64,000 nucleotides of DNA from Leucobacter celer subsp. astrifaciens (GTDB lineage: Bacteria; Actinomycetota; Actinomycetes; Actinomycetales; Microbacteriaceae). Made by a program: the position numbers and the translations under genes. Below, in pieces: positions 34,969-43,455 of the stretch (the first letter of the stretch is position 1; every line of letters starts with the position of its first letter). Under the pieces are notes generated by a model. The model was not told where the DNA came from. It saw nothing but the letters and a program-made list of their open reading frames with translations, and ran no database searches. The stretch spans positions 1 through 64,000 of the forward strand of contig NZ_JHEI01000135.1 in assembly GCF_001273835.1 (NCBI RefSeq), written 5' to 3'.

Positions 34969-35538
34969 ATGAGCCTCCATCTCACCGACGACACCGAAGC
35001 CGACGAACTCCTCACCGAGAACCCCCTCGCGCTGCTCATCGGCATGCTGCTCGACCAGCAGGTGGCCATGGAGGTCGCGTTCTCCGGGCCGCTCAAGATC
35101 CGGGAGCGCGTCGGCGCGGTCGACGCCCGCACGATCGCAGCGACGGATCCCGACGACTTCGCCGCGGCCTTCAAGCAGACGCCGGCGGTGCACCGCTTCC
35201 CCGGCTCGATGGCGGGCCGCGTGCAGACCCTCTGCCGCGCGCTGCTCGACGACTGGGACGGCGACGCCTCGGCCATCTGGACGGAGGGGGATCCCGACGG
35301 CGCCACCGTGCTGAAGCGCCTCAAGGCGCTGCCCGGATTCGGCGAGCAGAAGGCGAAGATCTTCCTCGCCCTGCTCGGCAAGCAGCGCGGTTTCGACGGC
35401 GCCGGCTGGCGCGAGGCCTCAGCGCCCTACGGCGAAGAGGGGTCCTTCCGCAGCGTGGCCGACATCGTCTCCCCCGAGACGCTGCTCAAGGTGCGCGAGA
35501 CCAAGCGCGCGGCGAAGGCCGCAGCCAAGCGCGGCTGA
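34969..35538 (+). CDS. HhH-GPD-type base-excision DNA repair protein
   Basis: A 189-residue compact DNA glycosylase-like protein. The helix-hairpin-helix is seen as LKALPGFGEQKAKIFLALLGK, near residue 121, and the N-terminal helical part (PLALLIGMLLDQQVAMEVAF) is typical of the short actinobacterial branch. No iron-sulfur cysteines are present. The damaged base it removes is unknown. TACACT lies six bases before the ATG at 34969-34971, so the message is probably leaderless. The 120 bases upstream are C-rich and hold no gene. Confidence 0.87.
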   Translation: MSLHLTDDTEADELLTENPLALLIGMLLDQQVAMEVAFSGPLKIRERVGAVDARTIAATDPDDFAAAFKQTPAVHRFPGSMAGRVQTLCRALLDDWDGDASAIWTEGDPDGATVLKRLKALPGFGEQKAKIFLALLGKQRGFDGAGWREASAPYGEEGSFRSVADIVSPETLLKVRETKRAAKAAAKRG

Positions 35539-35582
35539 CCCCGGAGCGCTCGCGAGCGCGGGCTCCGGGTCACCCCTCGGGA

Positions 35583-36272
35583 TCACTCCCGCAGCATCGC
35601 GTCGCGCGCCTCCTCGACGATCGCGCGGGCAGCCGCCTCCGCCGCCGCACCGTCACCCGTGCGCACCGCAGCGGCGATCTCCGCGTGGAGTCGCAGCGCC
35701 TCGGTGTTCGCCACCGTCGGCATGAGCTCGTGGTGGGTGCGGCCCTCCAGCACGGCGATCACGATCGCCCCCAGGCTCGCGAACATCTCGTTGCCCGAGG
35801 CCTCGAGCAGCGTGCGGTGGAACGCGATGTCGCACGAGAGATACTCGTCGGCATCGGCGGCGCGCGAGGTCGAGGCCATGCCGACGTAGGCGGCGGCGAG
35901 GGCTCCGCACTGCTCCGGCGTAGCGTGCTGCGCGGCGAGGCGCGCCGCTGCCGGTTCGATCGCCGCCCGCAACTCGCTCAGCGTGCGCAGCAGCGCAGCA
36001 CGATCCGGACCGTCCAGGCGCCAGCGCAGCACCCGCTCATCGAAGGGGCTCCACGACGCCGAGGGCAGCACCGTGATCCCGACCCGCTGCCGGGTCTCGA
36101 CCATGCCGAGCGACTCGAGCACCCGCACCGCCTCCCGGATCACACTGCGCGAGACGCCGTACTCGGCCGCGGCCTCCTCCATGGAGACGCGCTCGCCCGC
36201 GGGGCGGCGCCCGGCGGCGATATCCGCTCCCCATCGTTCGAGGATCTCGGAGTGCAACGGACCGTGGTTCAT
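35583..36272 (-). CDS. GntR/FadR-family regulator of gluconate genes
   Basis: A 229-residue repressor. The N-terminal winged helix contains EYGVSRSVIREAVRVLESLGMV, and the C-terminal FCD ligand domain has the metal-site residues DIAFHRTLLEASGN and RLHAEIAAAVRTGD. It is divergent from gntP-gntK-gnd and very likely controls them in response to gluconate or 6-phosphogluconate. The ATG at 36270-36272 follows TACGCT by six bases. The GTG one codon earlier was rejected for its spacing. Confidence 0.88.
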   Translation of the reverse strand: MNHGPLHSEILERWGADIAAGRRPAGERVSMEEAAAEYGVSRSVIREAVRVLESLGMVETRQRVGITVLPSASWSPFDERVLRWRLDGPDRAALLRTLSELRAAIEPAAARLAAQHATPEQCGALAAAYVGMASTSRAADADEYLSCDIAFHRTLLEASGNEMFASLGAIVIAVLEGRTHHELMPTVANTEALRLHAEIAAAVRTGDGAAAEAAARAIVEEARDAMLRE

Positions 36273-36343
36273 CACTCCAGCGTAGGCCTATCGGCAGATT
36301 TCCTTGATCAATCTCGAAATAAAAACGTCTTTAAATCTTTACT

Positions 36344-36375
36344 TGCTTGAAATAAGCAGATTATTTAGCTATATT
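36344..36375 (+). promoter_or_regulatory. gntP promoter with overlapping operator-like palindrome
   Basis: TTGAAA (36347-36352) and TATATT (36370-36375) are separated by 17 bases, a strong housekeeping promoter in an unusually AT-rich stretch (36300-36385). The palindrome TGCTT-GAAAT-AAGCA (36344-36358) covers the -35 box, a natural site for the adjacent GntR-type repressor. Confidence 0.7.
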
Positions 36376-36442
36376 CTCATCAATCGCAGACGGGCACCCC
36401 GCTCGTCGGCCCGCCCCCACCGGACTCAGCAAAGGAACGAGG

Positions 36443-37834
36443 ATGTTTCCAGCGAACCACTTCCTACTGGCGGACGAGATCGTTCCCGTCGGCACCGACG
36501 GCCGTCTCATCGTGGCGGCCCTCGCCGGCTTCGCCGTCATCATCCTGCTCATCACCTGGCTCAGGGTGCACCCCTTCCTGGCGCTCACCATCGGCGCGCT
36601 CGGCGTCGGGCTCGCCGCGGGCATGGAGGCGGGGCAGGCCCTCACCAGCTTCACGGCGGGCTTCGGCTCCACGGTCGGCGGCGTCGGCGTGCTCATCGCC
36701 CTCGGCGCCATGTACGGCAAGCTCCTCGCCGACTCGGGAGGCGCCGATCGGGTGGTCGACACGCTCGTCAGCCGCTCGAGCCCGCGCATGCTGCCGTGGA
36801 CCATGGGCGTCGTCGGCGCCGTGATCGGCCTGCCCATGTTCTTCGAGATCGGGCTCGTGCTGCTGATCCCGATCATCATCCTCGTGGCGCGTCGCTCCGG
36901 CCTGCCGCTCATGAAGATCGCGATCCCGACGCTCGCCGGCCTCTCAGCCATGCACGGCCTCGTGCCGCCGCACCCCGGCCCGCTCGTCGCCATCGACACG
37001 CTCGGGGCGAATCTCGGCCTCACGCTCGCGTTCGGCGTGATCGTGGCGATCCCCACCATCATCGTCGCGGGCCCGCTCTTCAGCACCTACGCGGCGAAGT
37101 GGGCCCCCGTTCCCGTGCCCGAGCTGTTCAGCACCCCGAGCGACGACGGCGATGCCGAGCGCCCCCGCCCCTCGTTCGCCGCGACGCTCGCCAGCATCCT
37201 GCTGCCCGTCGTGCTCATGATGGTGAAGGCCCTCACCGAGGTCTTCGTCGCCGAGCCCAGCGGCATCGCCTGGAACATCGTCAGCTTCCTCGGCACCCCG
37301 ACCATCGCACTGCTGGTCACTGTGATCTTCGGCATCTTCGTGCTCGGCGCGGGCAGCGGGATGAACCGCTCCGCCGTGGCCCGCTCGCTCGAATCGAGCC
37401 TGCCGCCCATCGCGGGCATCCTGCTGATCGTGGGCGCCGGCGGCGCGTTCAAGCAGGTGCTCATCGACACCGGCATCGGCGAGGTCATCACGCGGGCCGT
37501 GATCGACAGCGGCATCTCGGTACTGCTGCTCGGCTGGGTCGTCGCCGTGCTCGTGCGCGTCGCCACCGGCTCGGCCACCGTCGCCACCGTGACCGCGGCG
37601 GGCCTCATGGCCCCCGTCGCGGCGACTCTCCCCTCTCCCGAGGTGGCACTGCTCGTACTCGCGATCGGCAGCGGCTCGGTGTTCCTCTCCCACGTGAACG
37701 ACGCGGGCTTCTGGCTCGTGAAGCAGTACCTCGGCACGAGCCTGCCGCAGAACTTCAAGACCTGGACGGTGCTCGAGTGCCTCATCTCCGTGGTCGGCCT
37801 CATCGGCGTGCTGCTCCTGGACCTGGTGGTGTGA
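36443..37834 (+). CDS. gntP: gluconate:H+ symporter (GntP family)
   Basis: A 463-residue permease with about 12-14 membrane helices. It imports gluconate. Family motifs include PMFFEIGLVLLIPII, GLVPPHPGPLVAI and the C-terminal SVFLSHVNDAGFW. AAAGGA lies six bases before the ATG. It is the first gene of a gluconate operon, with the kinase starting two bases after its stop. Confidence 0.95.
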   Translation: MFPANHFLLADEIVPVGTDGRLIVAALAGFAVIILLITWLRVHPFLALTIGALGVGLAAGMEAGQALTSFTAGFGSTVGGVGVLIALGAMYGKLLADSGGADRVVDTLVSRSSPRMLPWTMGVVGAVIGLPMFFEIGLVLLIPIIILVARRSGLPLMKIAIPTLAGLSAMHGLVPPHPGPLVAIDTLGANLGLTLAFGVIVAIPTIIVAGPLFSTYAAKWAPVPVPELFSTPSDDGDAERPRPSFAATLASILLPVVLMMVKALTEVFVAEPSGIAWNIVSFLGTPTIALLVTVIFGIFVLGAGSGMNRSAVARSLESSLPPIAGILLIVGAGGAFKQVLIDTGIGEVITRAVIDSGISVLLLGWVVAVLVRVATGSATVATVTAAGLMAPVAATLPSPEVALLVLAIGSGSVFLSHVNDAGFWLVKQYLGTSLPQNFKTWTVLECLISVVGLIGVLLLDLVV

Positions 37835-37836
37835 CG

Positions 37837-38418
37837 ATGACTCCGGATCCCGCATACCCTCCCGCTCCCCCGACGGTGCTCGTGATCATGGGGGTCTCGG
37901 GCACCGGCAAGTCGACGCTGGGCGGCCTGCTCGCCGGGCAGCTCGGCTGGGACCTCGCGGAAGGAGATGACTTCCACCCGGCCGGCAACGTGGCCAAGAT
38001 GGCCTCCGGCACCCCGCTCACCGACGAGGATCGCTGGCCCTGGCTCGATCGCATCGCCGACTGGGTGCACGGCCACACCGCGGCCGGCACCCACGGCATC
38101 GTCACCTGCTCCGCGCTGCGCCGTGTCTACCGCGACCGCATCGGCGGGCCGGGCGTGGCCTTCGTGCACCTCGAGGGATCGCGCTCCCTCGTGTCGGAGC
38201 GCCTGAGCCGGCGTCTCGACCACTTCATGCCCGAGACGCTGCTCGGATCCCAGTACGCCACGCTCGAACCGCTCGAGGACGACGAGAACGGGATCGTCGT
38301 CAGCGTCGACCGCTCTCCGCGCGAGCTCGCCGGGCAGATCGTCCGGCGTCTGGGGCTGAGCCGCCTGCCGGGCGCCACCGGGGCCATCACGGCCGTTCCC
38401 ACCGAACTCGACGACTGA
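37837..38418 (+). CDS. gntK: gluconokinase
   Basis: A 193-residue kinase that phosphorylates gluconate to 6-phosphogluconate. The P-loop GVSGTGKS lies near residue 19. EGDDFHP, the WPWLDRIADW motif and CSALRRVYRD are standard for thermoresistant-type gluconokinases. It follows gntP by two bases and precedes the dehydrogenase that uses its product. The C-terminal 20 residues are variable. Confidence 0.95.
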   Translation: MTPDPAYPPAPPTVLVIMGVSGTGKSTLGGLLAGQLGWDLAEGDDFHPAGNVAKMASGTPLTDEDRWPWLDRIADWVHGHTAAGTHGIVTCSALRRVYRDRIGGPGVAFVHLEGSRSLVSERLSRRLDHFMPETLLGSQYATLEPLEDDENGIVVSVDRSPRELAGQIVRRLGLSRLPGATGAITAVPTELDD

Positions 38419-38466
38419 CTCCCTCCCTCCCCCTCTCTCCGCACCCTGCCCTGGAAGGACACCGCT

Positions 38467-39498
38467 GTGCACCTCGGAATCATCGGCCTCGGCCGCATGG
38501 GCGCGAATATCACGCGCCGCGTCATGCGCGCAGGACACGAGTGCGTCGCCTTCGACGTCGACGCGCAGGCCGTCAGCGCTCTCGAGCACGACGGCGCAAC
38601 CGGAGTCGACAGCCTCGAGGCGCTCGTCGCGGCACTCCCCTCGCCCCGCGCGATCTGGCTCATGATCCCGGCGGCGCTCACCGCCCGGACCGTCGAGAGT
38701 GTCGCGGCGCTGCTGCAGCCCGGCGACGTCCTCATCGACGGCGGCAATTCCCACTACCGGGACGACGTGCGGCACGGCGCAGCGCTCGCCGCACGAGGCA
38801 TCCACTTCGTCGACGTGGGCACCAGCGGCGGCGTGTTCGGCCTGGACCGCGGCTACTGCCTCATGGTCGGCGGGCCGGACGAGGCGGTCGCCGCAATCGA
38901 CCCGCTGCTGCGCGCGCTCGCCCCCGGCGCCGGCGACGCGGAGCGCACGCCCGGGCGCGAAGGCCAGTACGCGCCGGAGGAGCTCGGCTACCTGCACTGC
39001 GGCCCGACCGGGGCCGGACACTTCGTGAAGATGGTGCACAACGGCATCGAGTACGGCATGATGGCCGCGTTCGCCGAGGGGCTCAACCTGCTCGAGCACG
39101 CCGACGCGGGGCTGGCGGGCGCGGAGCACTCCGCGGAGGTGGCGCCGCTCGACGAGCCCGAGCTGTACCAGTTCGACATCGACACCGCGAAGGTGGCCGA
39201 GCTGTGGCGCCGCGGCTCGGTGGTCTCCTCGTGGCTGCTCGATCTCACCGCGAGCGCGCTGCACGAGAACCCGTCGCTCGAGGGTCTCGCGGGTCGCGTC
39301 TCCGACTCCGGTGAGGGACGCTGGACAGTGAAGGCCGCCGTCGACGTCGGCGTGCCGGTGCCCGTGCTCGCGGCCTCCGTGTTCGGGCGATTCGCATCGC
39401 GCGGCGAGGACCACTACGCCAACCAGCTGCTCTCGGCCATGCGGCTGCAGTTCGGCGGGCACCGCGAGCTGGAGACGGGAAGCGGTCCGCGCCCGTAG
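38467..39498 (+). CDS. gnd: 6-phosphogluconate dehydrogenase, decarboxylating (short type)
   Basis: A 343-residue enzyme that oxidises 6-phosphogluconate to ribulose 5-phosphate and CO2. The cofactor site is GLGRMGANI at the N-terminus. DGGNSHYRDD, GTSGGVFGLDRGYC and GPTGAGHFVKMVHNGIEYG (catalytic Lys and Asn) are intact. The length matches the short, often NAD-preferring branch rather than the 470-residue form. The GTG at 38467 has GGAAGGA upstream. It completes the gluconate catabolic operon. Confidence 0.93.
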   Translation: MHLGIIGLGRMGANITRRVMRAGHECVAFDVDAQAVSALEHDGATGVDSLEALVAALPSPRAIWLMIPAALTARTVESVAALLQPGDVLIDGGNSHYRDDVRHGAALAARGIHFVDVGTSGGVFGLDRGYCLMVGGPDEAVAAIDPLLRALAPGAGDAERTPGREGQYAPEELGYLHCGPTGAGHFVKMVHNGIEYGMMAAFAEGLNLLEHADAGLAGAEHSAEVAPLDEPELYQFDIDTAKVAELWRRGSVVSSWLLDLTASALHENPSLEGLAGRVSDSGEGRWTVKAAVDVGVPVPVLAASVFGRFASRGEDHYANQLLSAMRLQFGGHRELETGSGPRP

Positions 39499-39513
39499 TA
39501 CGCTGGACAGGTC

Positions 39514-39586
39514 GCCTCCGTAGCTCAGTGGATAGAGCAACGGCCTTCTAATCCGTTGGTCGCAGGTTCGAATCCTGCCGGGGGCA
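39514..39586 (+). tRNA. tRNA-Arg (anticodon TCT)
   Basis: A 73-base cloverleaf. Acceptor arms GCCTCCG and CGGGGGC pair with one G-T. The D arm is GCTC-AGTGGATA-GAGC, the anticodon loop is CTTCTAA and the T arm contains GCAGGTTCGAATCCTGC. The top pair of the anticodon stem next to the loop is C opposite T, a mismatch. CCA is not encoded. TACGCT at 39499-39504 is a likely -10 box. Confidence 0.95.
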
Positions 39587-39625
39587 CTGGCGAGGGCGCG
39601 GCGGCTCGAGGCGGTGCGCGCGTCC

Positions 39626-40606
39626 CTATCGAGATCGCGCGGCGGTCGCGGCGTTCCGGTCGGCGAGGATCCGGAACGCTTCGCCGAGCTCCGGGGGCTC
39701 GACGACCTCGATGTCGGTGTCGAACCGGTTGAGCGATGCGGCCAGGGCGACCCATGACCAGGAACCGGACCGCAGCGAGCAGCGGCCGTCGTGAAGATCC
39801 TCGACGCTGCCGTCGCCCGCGAAGGGCAGCACCTCGCGCGCGGGGAGGCCCAGGATGACGGTTCCGGTGTAGGGCCATCGGTCCGCCTGCTCGGATCCCT
39901 TGAAGCGGGCGGAGACGTAGTCGGCGACGTCGCCGCCGGGCACCCGACGCGGGATGAACCGGCTGCCGTGGGGCGCCCGGGGAGTGATGCGGTCGACGCG
40001 ATAGGTGCGCCAGTCGTCGCGGCCGGGATCCCAGGCCAGGAGGTACCACCGCCCGCTGCTGAACACGAGGTGGTGGGGTTCGACCCGACACCGCGCCGGC
40101 TCGAGGCCGCCCTGTCCGGAGGCGTAGTCGAAGGTGAGGGTCCGGCCCGCGCGAATCGCGGCTGAGATCTCCACCAGGGTGTCCGGTGAAACCGGTGCCG
40201 GCGGGGCGTCTCCCGCGCGACCGGGGAGCGGCACGACCTCCAGACCATCGAGCCTGTGGCGCAGCCGGGACGGCAGGAGCTGCCTGAGAGTGGTGAGCGC
40301 CCGGAGCGCGGCCTCTTCGAGCCCGGAACCCGCGACCGCGGTGGTCTGGAGAGCGAGGGCCAGCGCGAGCGCCTGGTCGTCGTCGAACAGCAAAGGGGGC
40401 AGATCGGCGCCGGCGTCGAGGCGGTAGCCGCCGTCGGGTCCCATGGTCGCCTGCACGTTGTAGCCCATCTCGCGCAACCGGTCGATGTCGCGGCGCACGG
40501 TGCGGTGACTGACGCCGAGCCGCTCGGCCAGCAGAGCCCCGGGCCATTCTCGGCGGGTCTGCAGCAGCGACAGCAGCGTCAGCAGTCGCGATGTCGGGGC
40601 GGTCAT
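39626..40606 (-). CDS. YafY-type HTH-WYL transcriptional regulator
   Basis: A 326-residue regulator. The N-terminal DeoR-like helix-turn-helix (LLAERLGVSHRTVRRDIDRLREMGY) is followed by a WYL domain (SSGRWYLLAWDPGRDDWRTYRVDRI) and a C-terminal WCX region. WYL proteins sense ligands or nucleic acid. The divergent VOC gene at 40711 is the natural target. The ATG at 40604-40606 is chosen because TAGTGT lies seven bases upstream. An in-frame start at 40615 falls inside that box. Confidence 0.87.
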   Translation of the reverse strand: MTAPTSRLLTLLSLLQTRREWPGALLAERLGVSHRTVRRDIDRLREMGYNVQATMGPDGGYRLDAGADLPPLLFDDDQALALALALQTTAVAGSGLEEAALRALTTLRQLLPSRLRHRLDGLEVVPLPGRAGDAPPAPVSPDTLVEISAAIRAGRTLTFDYASGQGGLEPARCRVEPHHLVFSSGRWYLLAWDPGRDDWRTYRVDRITPRAPHGSRFIPRRVPGGDVADYVSARFKGSEQADRWPYTGTVILGLPAREVLPFAGDGSVEDLHDGRCSLRSGSWSWVALAASLNRFDTDIEVVEPPELGEAFRILADRNAATAARSR

Positions 40607-40710
40607 GCGATCCACACTAATTCATGTATAGGACAAGATCCGACCTACATGACTGCGAGAGTGAGGGCGCGCCGGGAACACGCCCGGACGATCACACCGA
40701 GGAGCCATCC

Positions 40711-41175
40711 ATGAGCATCACCACGACCACACATCTGAACTTCCGCGGCGACGCCCGTCAGGCGCTGGAGTTCTACCGGTCCGTCTTCGGCGGGCGGATG
40801 ACCGTCGCGAGCTACTCCGATGTCGGCATGCCCCAGGACGCCCCGGGCGCCGACGGCATCGTCTTCGGCCAACTCGAGTCCCCCGAGGGGTTCCGGGTGA
40901 TGGTGTACGACATCCCGGGTCGGACCGGCGGCTCGGTCGGCAATGCCGGGACGACCGTGCGCGAGAACGGGGCGACGCTCACCGATCGATCGTTCTTCGT
41001 CTCCGTCCGCGGCGAGACCCTCGATGAGGTGCAGCGCTACTGGGAGAAGCTCGCCGAGCGCTCGGCGGTGATCGAGCCGCTGACCGCCTCGCCGTGGAGC
41101 CCCGGGTTCGGGATGGTGACCGATCCCTTCGGCGTGACCTGGATCATCGACGTCGCCGGGCATCCCGCCGAGTAG
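40711..41175 (+). CDS. VOC-family protein (PhnB/glyoxalase-like)
   Basis: A 154-residue protein with two beta-alpha-beta-beta-beta modules. LNFRGDARQALEFYRSVFGG near the N-terminus and the C-terminal SPWSPGFGMVTDPFGVTWII are typical of the PhnB/3-demethylubiquinone-like branch of the vicinal oxygen chelate superfamily. The reaction is unknown. GAGGAG lies six bases before the ATG. It is divergent from the YafY-type regulator, with a gap of about 100 bases that should hold both promoters. Confidence 0.85.
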   Translation: MSITTTTHLNFRGDARQALEFYRSVFGGRMTVASYSDVGMPQDAPGADGIVFGQLESPEGFRVMVYDIPGRTGGSVGNAGTTVRENGATLTDRSFFVSVRGETLDEVQRYWEKLAERSAVIEPLTASPWSPGFGMVTDPFGVTWIIDVAGHPAE

Positions 41176-41323
41176 CCCCGCCCCGCACGCTGCGGCGCGG
41201 GAAGCGCACCGCCCGCGCCGCAGCAGCCCGCCCCACGCATGCGTGACCGCCGGCCTCGCTGTTCGTGGCACGAGCCGCACTGCCTTCCTGCGGCGTTGCG
41301 ATCGTAGCAGCGGAAGGGATACA

Positions 41324-41479
41324 TTGAACAAGATCGACGTTCCCGGGAGGTGCCGCGGCAGGTGCTCGAATTCGGCGCGGCGGCTGGCGGAGACCGCGAT
41401 CGAGGCGGGTCTCGCGCCCGAGGAAACCGCGCGGGTGCTCAGCGACGTGTGGCCGACGTCTGAAGGGACGCAAGGATGA
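41324..41479 (+). CDS. small ORF coupled to phosphopantetheinyl transferase (51 aa)
   Basis: A 51-residue frame from TTG at 41324-41326, with GGAAGG seven bases upstream, to a stop that overlaps the next ATG (ATGA, 41476-41479). It contains CRGRC and a helical C-terminal half (LAETAIEAGLAPEETARVLSD). No family is recognised. The start is uncertain because the frame is open further upstream. The coupling to the transferase is the main evidence. Confidence 0.45.
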   Translation: MNKIDVPGRCRGRCSNSARRLAETAIEAGLAPEETARVLSDVWPTSEGTQG

Positions 41480-42120
41480 GCGCGACGGCCGCGGAAGAGC
41501 TGCGGCTCGGCGACGCTCGGATCTCATGGGCTCTCGCCATGCAGGCCGATGAGCGCCGCGCACTCGGCCGCGCGTTGCTGCGCCGCCTGCTGGCCGACCG
41601 GCTCGGCACCGACGTCGACTTCTTCGCCGTGTGCCCGCGGTGCGGCGGCCCGCACGGACCGTTGCGCGTGCGCGCGGGCCGCTCCGTCGACGAGGACCCC
41701 GCGCCGCGCGTCGGCGTCGCCTACAGCGGGCCGCTGGTGGTCGCCGGCGTCGCACCGCGGGAGGCGACCTCGTTCGCCGTCGACGTCGAACTCGACACCG
41801 AGGACCGGCGCCGGGCGGTGCGCGAGGCGATCGGCTCCGATCGCGTAGTGGACTGGACGCGGATCGAGGCCGTGGCCAAGGCTCGAGGGACCGGGCTGCA
41901 CGGCGACTTTGCGGCAACGCGGATCGAAGCGGCAACGCGGATCGAAGCGGCGACTCGGATCGAAGCGGCGACGCCCGATGCGACGTGCGAGTGGAGATCC
42001 CCCGCGCTCGACGGATCCCCCGCGTTGACCGGTCGCGATGCCCGCCTCACCCTCCCTGACGGGCTGGTCGCAGTGCTGAGCACGGCGACCGGACGAGCGA
42101 ACCTCCGCGGCTCAGCCTGA
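41476..42120 (+). CDS. 4'-phosphopantetheinyl transferase-like protein
   Basis: A 214-residue protein that resembles Sfp-type transferases, which convert apo carrier proteins to the holo form. FAVDVELD (near residue 97) corresponds to the Mg-binding VGxDxE motif and DWTRIEAVAKARGTGL (near residue 125) to the W-x3-E-A-x2-K-x-x-G motif. Just after it, an 18-base tandem repeat encodes AATRIE three times. It converges on the M1 peptidase and Pls-type synthetase genes, whose carrier domain needs such an enzyme. The link is inference from position and motif, not proof of substrate. Confidence 0.75.
   Translation: MSATAAEELRLGDARISWALAMQADERRALGRALLRRLLADRLGTDVDFFAVCPRCGGPHGPLRVRAGRSVDEDPAPRVGVAYSGPLVVAGVAPREATSFAVDVELDTEDRRRAVREAIGSDRVVDWTRIEAVAKARGTGLHGDFAATRIEAATRIEAATRIEAATPDATCEWRSPALDGSPALTGRDARLTLPDGLVAVLSTATGRANLRGSA
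41911..41974. repeat. 18-base tandem repeat in the transferase gene
   Basis: Units start at 41911, 41929 and 41947, with a partial fourth at 41965. The first two are identical (gcggcaacgcggatcgaa) and the third differs at two positions. Each adds six residues (AATRIE), so copy-number change would keep the frame. Confidence 0.9.
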
Positions 42121-42126
42121 AAAGTA

Positions 42127-43455
42127 TCAGGCGACGGGCTCGGGCAGCAGCGGCAGCGGCGTACCGCGCAGCCACTCCCTCCACACCCGTTCGAGAGGCA
42201 CTGGGCTCAGCGACTCCGCCAGCTCGATGAACCGCGTGCTCTCGACCAGGCGGTGCTCGTTGCCGGTCGCCCACGCGTGCAGCAGCCCGCGAAAGGCCTC
42301 GATCCCCATCGTGCGGCGCACCGCCTCGAGCAGCAGCGCGCCGCGCTTGTAGACGCGGTCGTCGAACATGTCGGCCGGCCCCGGATCCGCGAGCAGCAGA
42401 TCCTGCGGCAGCTCCGCGATCCGCGCGTGATGCTCCTCCGCGAGCTGCGCGATAGACGGACCCCCCGCCGCCTCCGACCACACCCACTCCGCGAAGCAGG
42501 CGAAGCCCTCGTTGAGCCAGATGTCGCGCCACTTCGCGATCCCGACGCTGTTGCCGAACCACTGGTGCGCGAGTTCATGCGCGATGAGCCGCTGCTCCTC
42601 CGGGGCGTTGTGGTTGATGCCGAAGGTGACCAGGCCCTGCGACTCGAGGGGGATCTCGAGGTCCTCCTCCGTCACCACGATCGTCAGGTCGTGCTGCGGG
42701 TACGGCCCGAACCACTCCTCGAAGACGCGGATCATCTCGGAGACGGGAGCGAAGGCGCGCAGCGTGGCCTCGGACTGGGCCGGGGCGGTGAGCAGGCGCC
42801 CGTCCAGGCGGCCGCCGCCGAGACCCAGTCCGAGCGGGTACTCCGCGTACTCCCCGACGTGCACCGCGACGAGGTAGGTGGCGGTGGGCACATCGCTCTC
42901 GAAGGTCCAGCGGCGTGCGCCCGCGCGCCGGGTCACGGGCCCCGGCACGCCCGTCGCGGCCACGAAGAACCCGCTCTCGACGGTGAGGCTGATCGTGTAG
43001 CGCGCGCGATCGTCGATGCGATCGTTGCACGGGAACCAGCTCGGCGCGCCGGTCGGCTGCGCCGCCACGAGCGCACCGTTCTCGAGCTCCTCCCACCCGA
43101 TGCGCCCCCAACGCGAGCGGCGCGGGGCGGGGCGACCGGCGTACTCCACCTCGAGTTCGACTCTTCGCCCGAGCAGCAGCGGCTCCGGAAAGCGGATCTG
43201 CACCGCGTGCTCCCCCTGCTTCACGAGCCGGTGCGTGCGCCCGTCGACCCGCACCTTGCCGACCCGCAGGCCGACGAGATCGACTCGCAGCGCGTCGGTC
43301 TGCTCGAGCACCTCGACGCTGAGCACCGCACGACCGGCGAGCCGATTGGTGCGCGGCGTATAGGCGAGGTCGAGTTCATAGCGCTCGACGGCGTAGCGAT
43401 CATCGCCGCTGCGGGGGGTGTAGTTCTTCGGCATGGGGTTCCGCGGCCGCGTCAC
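42127..43455 (-). CDS. M1-family metallopeptidase coupled to the Pls-type NRPS
   Basis: A 442-residue zinc peptidase, half the length of PepN because the C-terminal helical domain is absent. HELAH is at residues 293-297 with the third ligand in NEGFACFAEW. The position of GAMEN is taken by LESQG, as in some distant M1 enzymes. No signal peptide is seen. The GTG start overlaps the stop of the synthetase gene (GTGA), so the two are translated together. In Streptomyces, poly-lysine synthetase is accompanied by a degrading peptidase. A role in trimming or self-protection against the polymer is a reasonable inference. Confidence 0.85.
   Translation of the reverse strand: MTRPRNPMPKNYTPRSGDDRYAVERYELDLAYTPRTNRLAGRAVLSVEVLEQTDALRVDLVGLRVGKVRVDGRTHRLVKQGEHAVQIRFPEPLLLGRRVELEVEYAGRPAPRRSRWGRIGWEELENGALVAAQPTGAPSWFPCNDRIDDRARYTISLTVESGFFVAATGVPGPVTRRAGARRWTFESDVPTATYLVAVHVGEYAEYPLGLGLGGGRLDGRLLTAPAQSEATLRAFAPVSEMIRVFEEWFGPYPQHDLTIVVTEEDLEIPLESQGLVTFGINHNAPEEQRLIAHELAHQWFGNSVGIAKWRDIWLNEGFACFAEWVWSEAAGGPSIAQLAEEHHARIAELPQDLLLADPGPADMFDDRVYKRGALLLEAVRRTMGIEAFRGLLHAWATGNEHRLVESTRFIELAESLSPVPLERVWREWLRGTPLPLLPEPVA

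Noticed and set aside
41911..41974. Possible CRISPR array
   Set aside because: Units are contiguous without spacers, in frame, and no cas genes are nearby.
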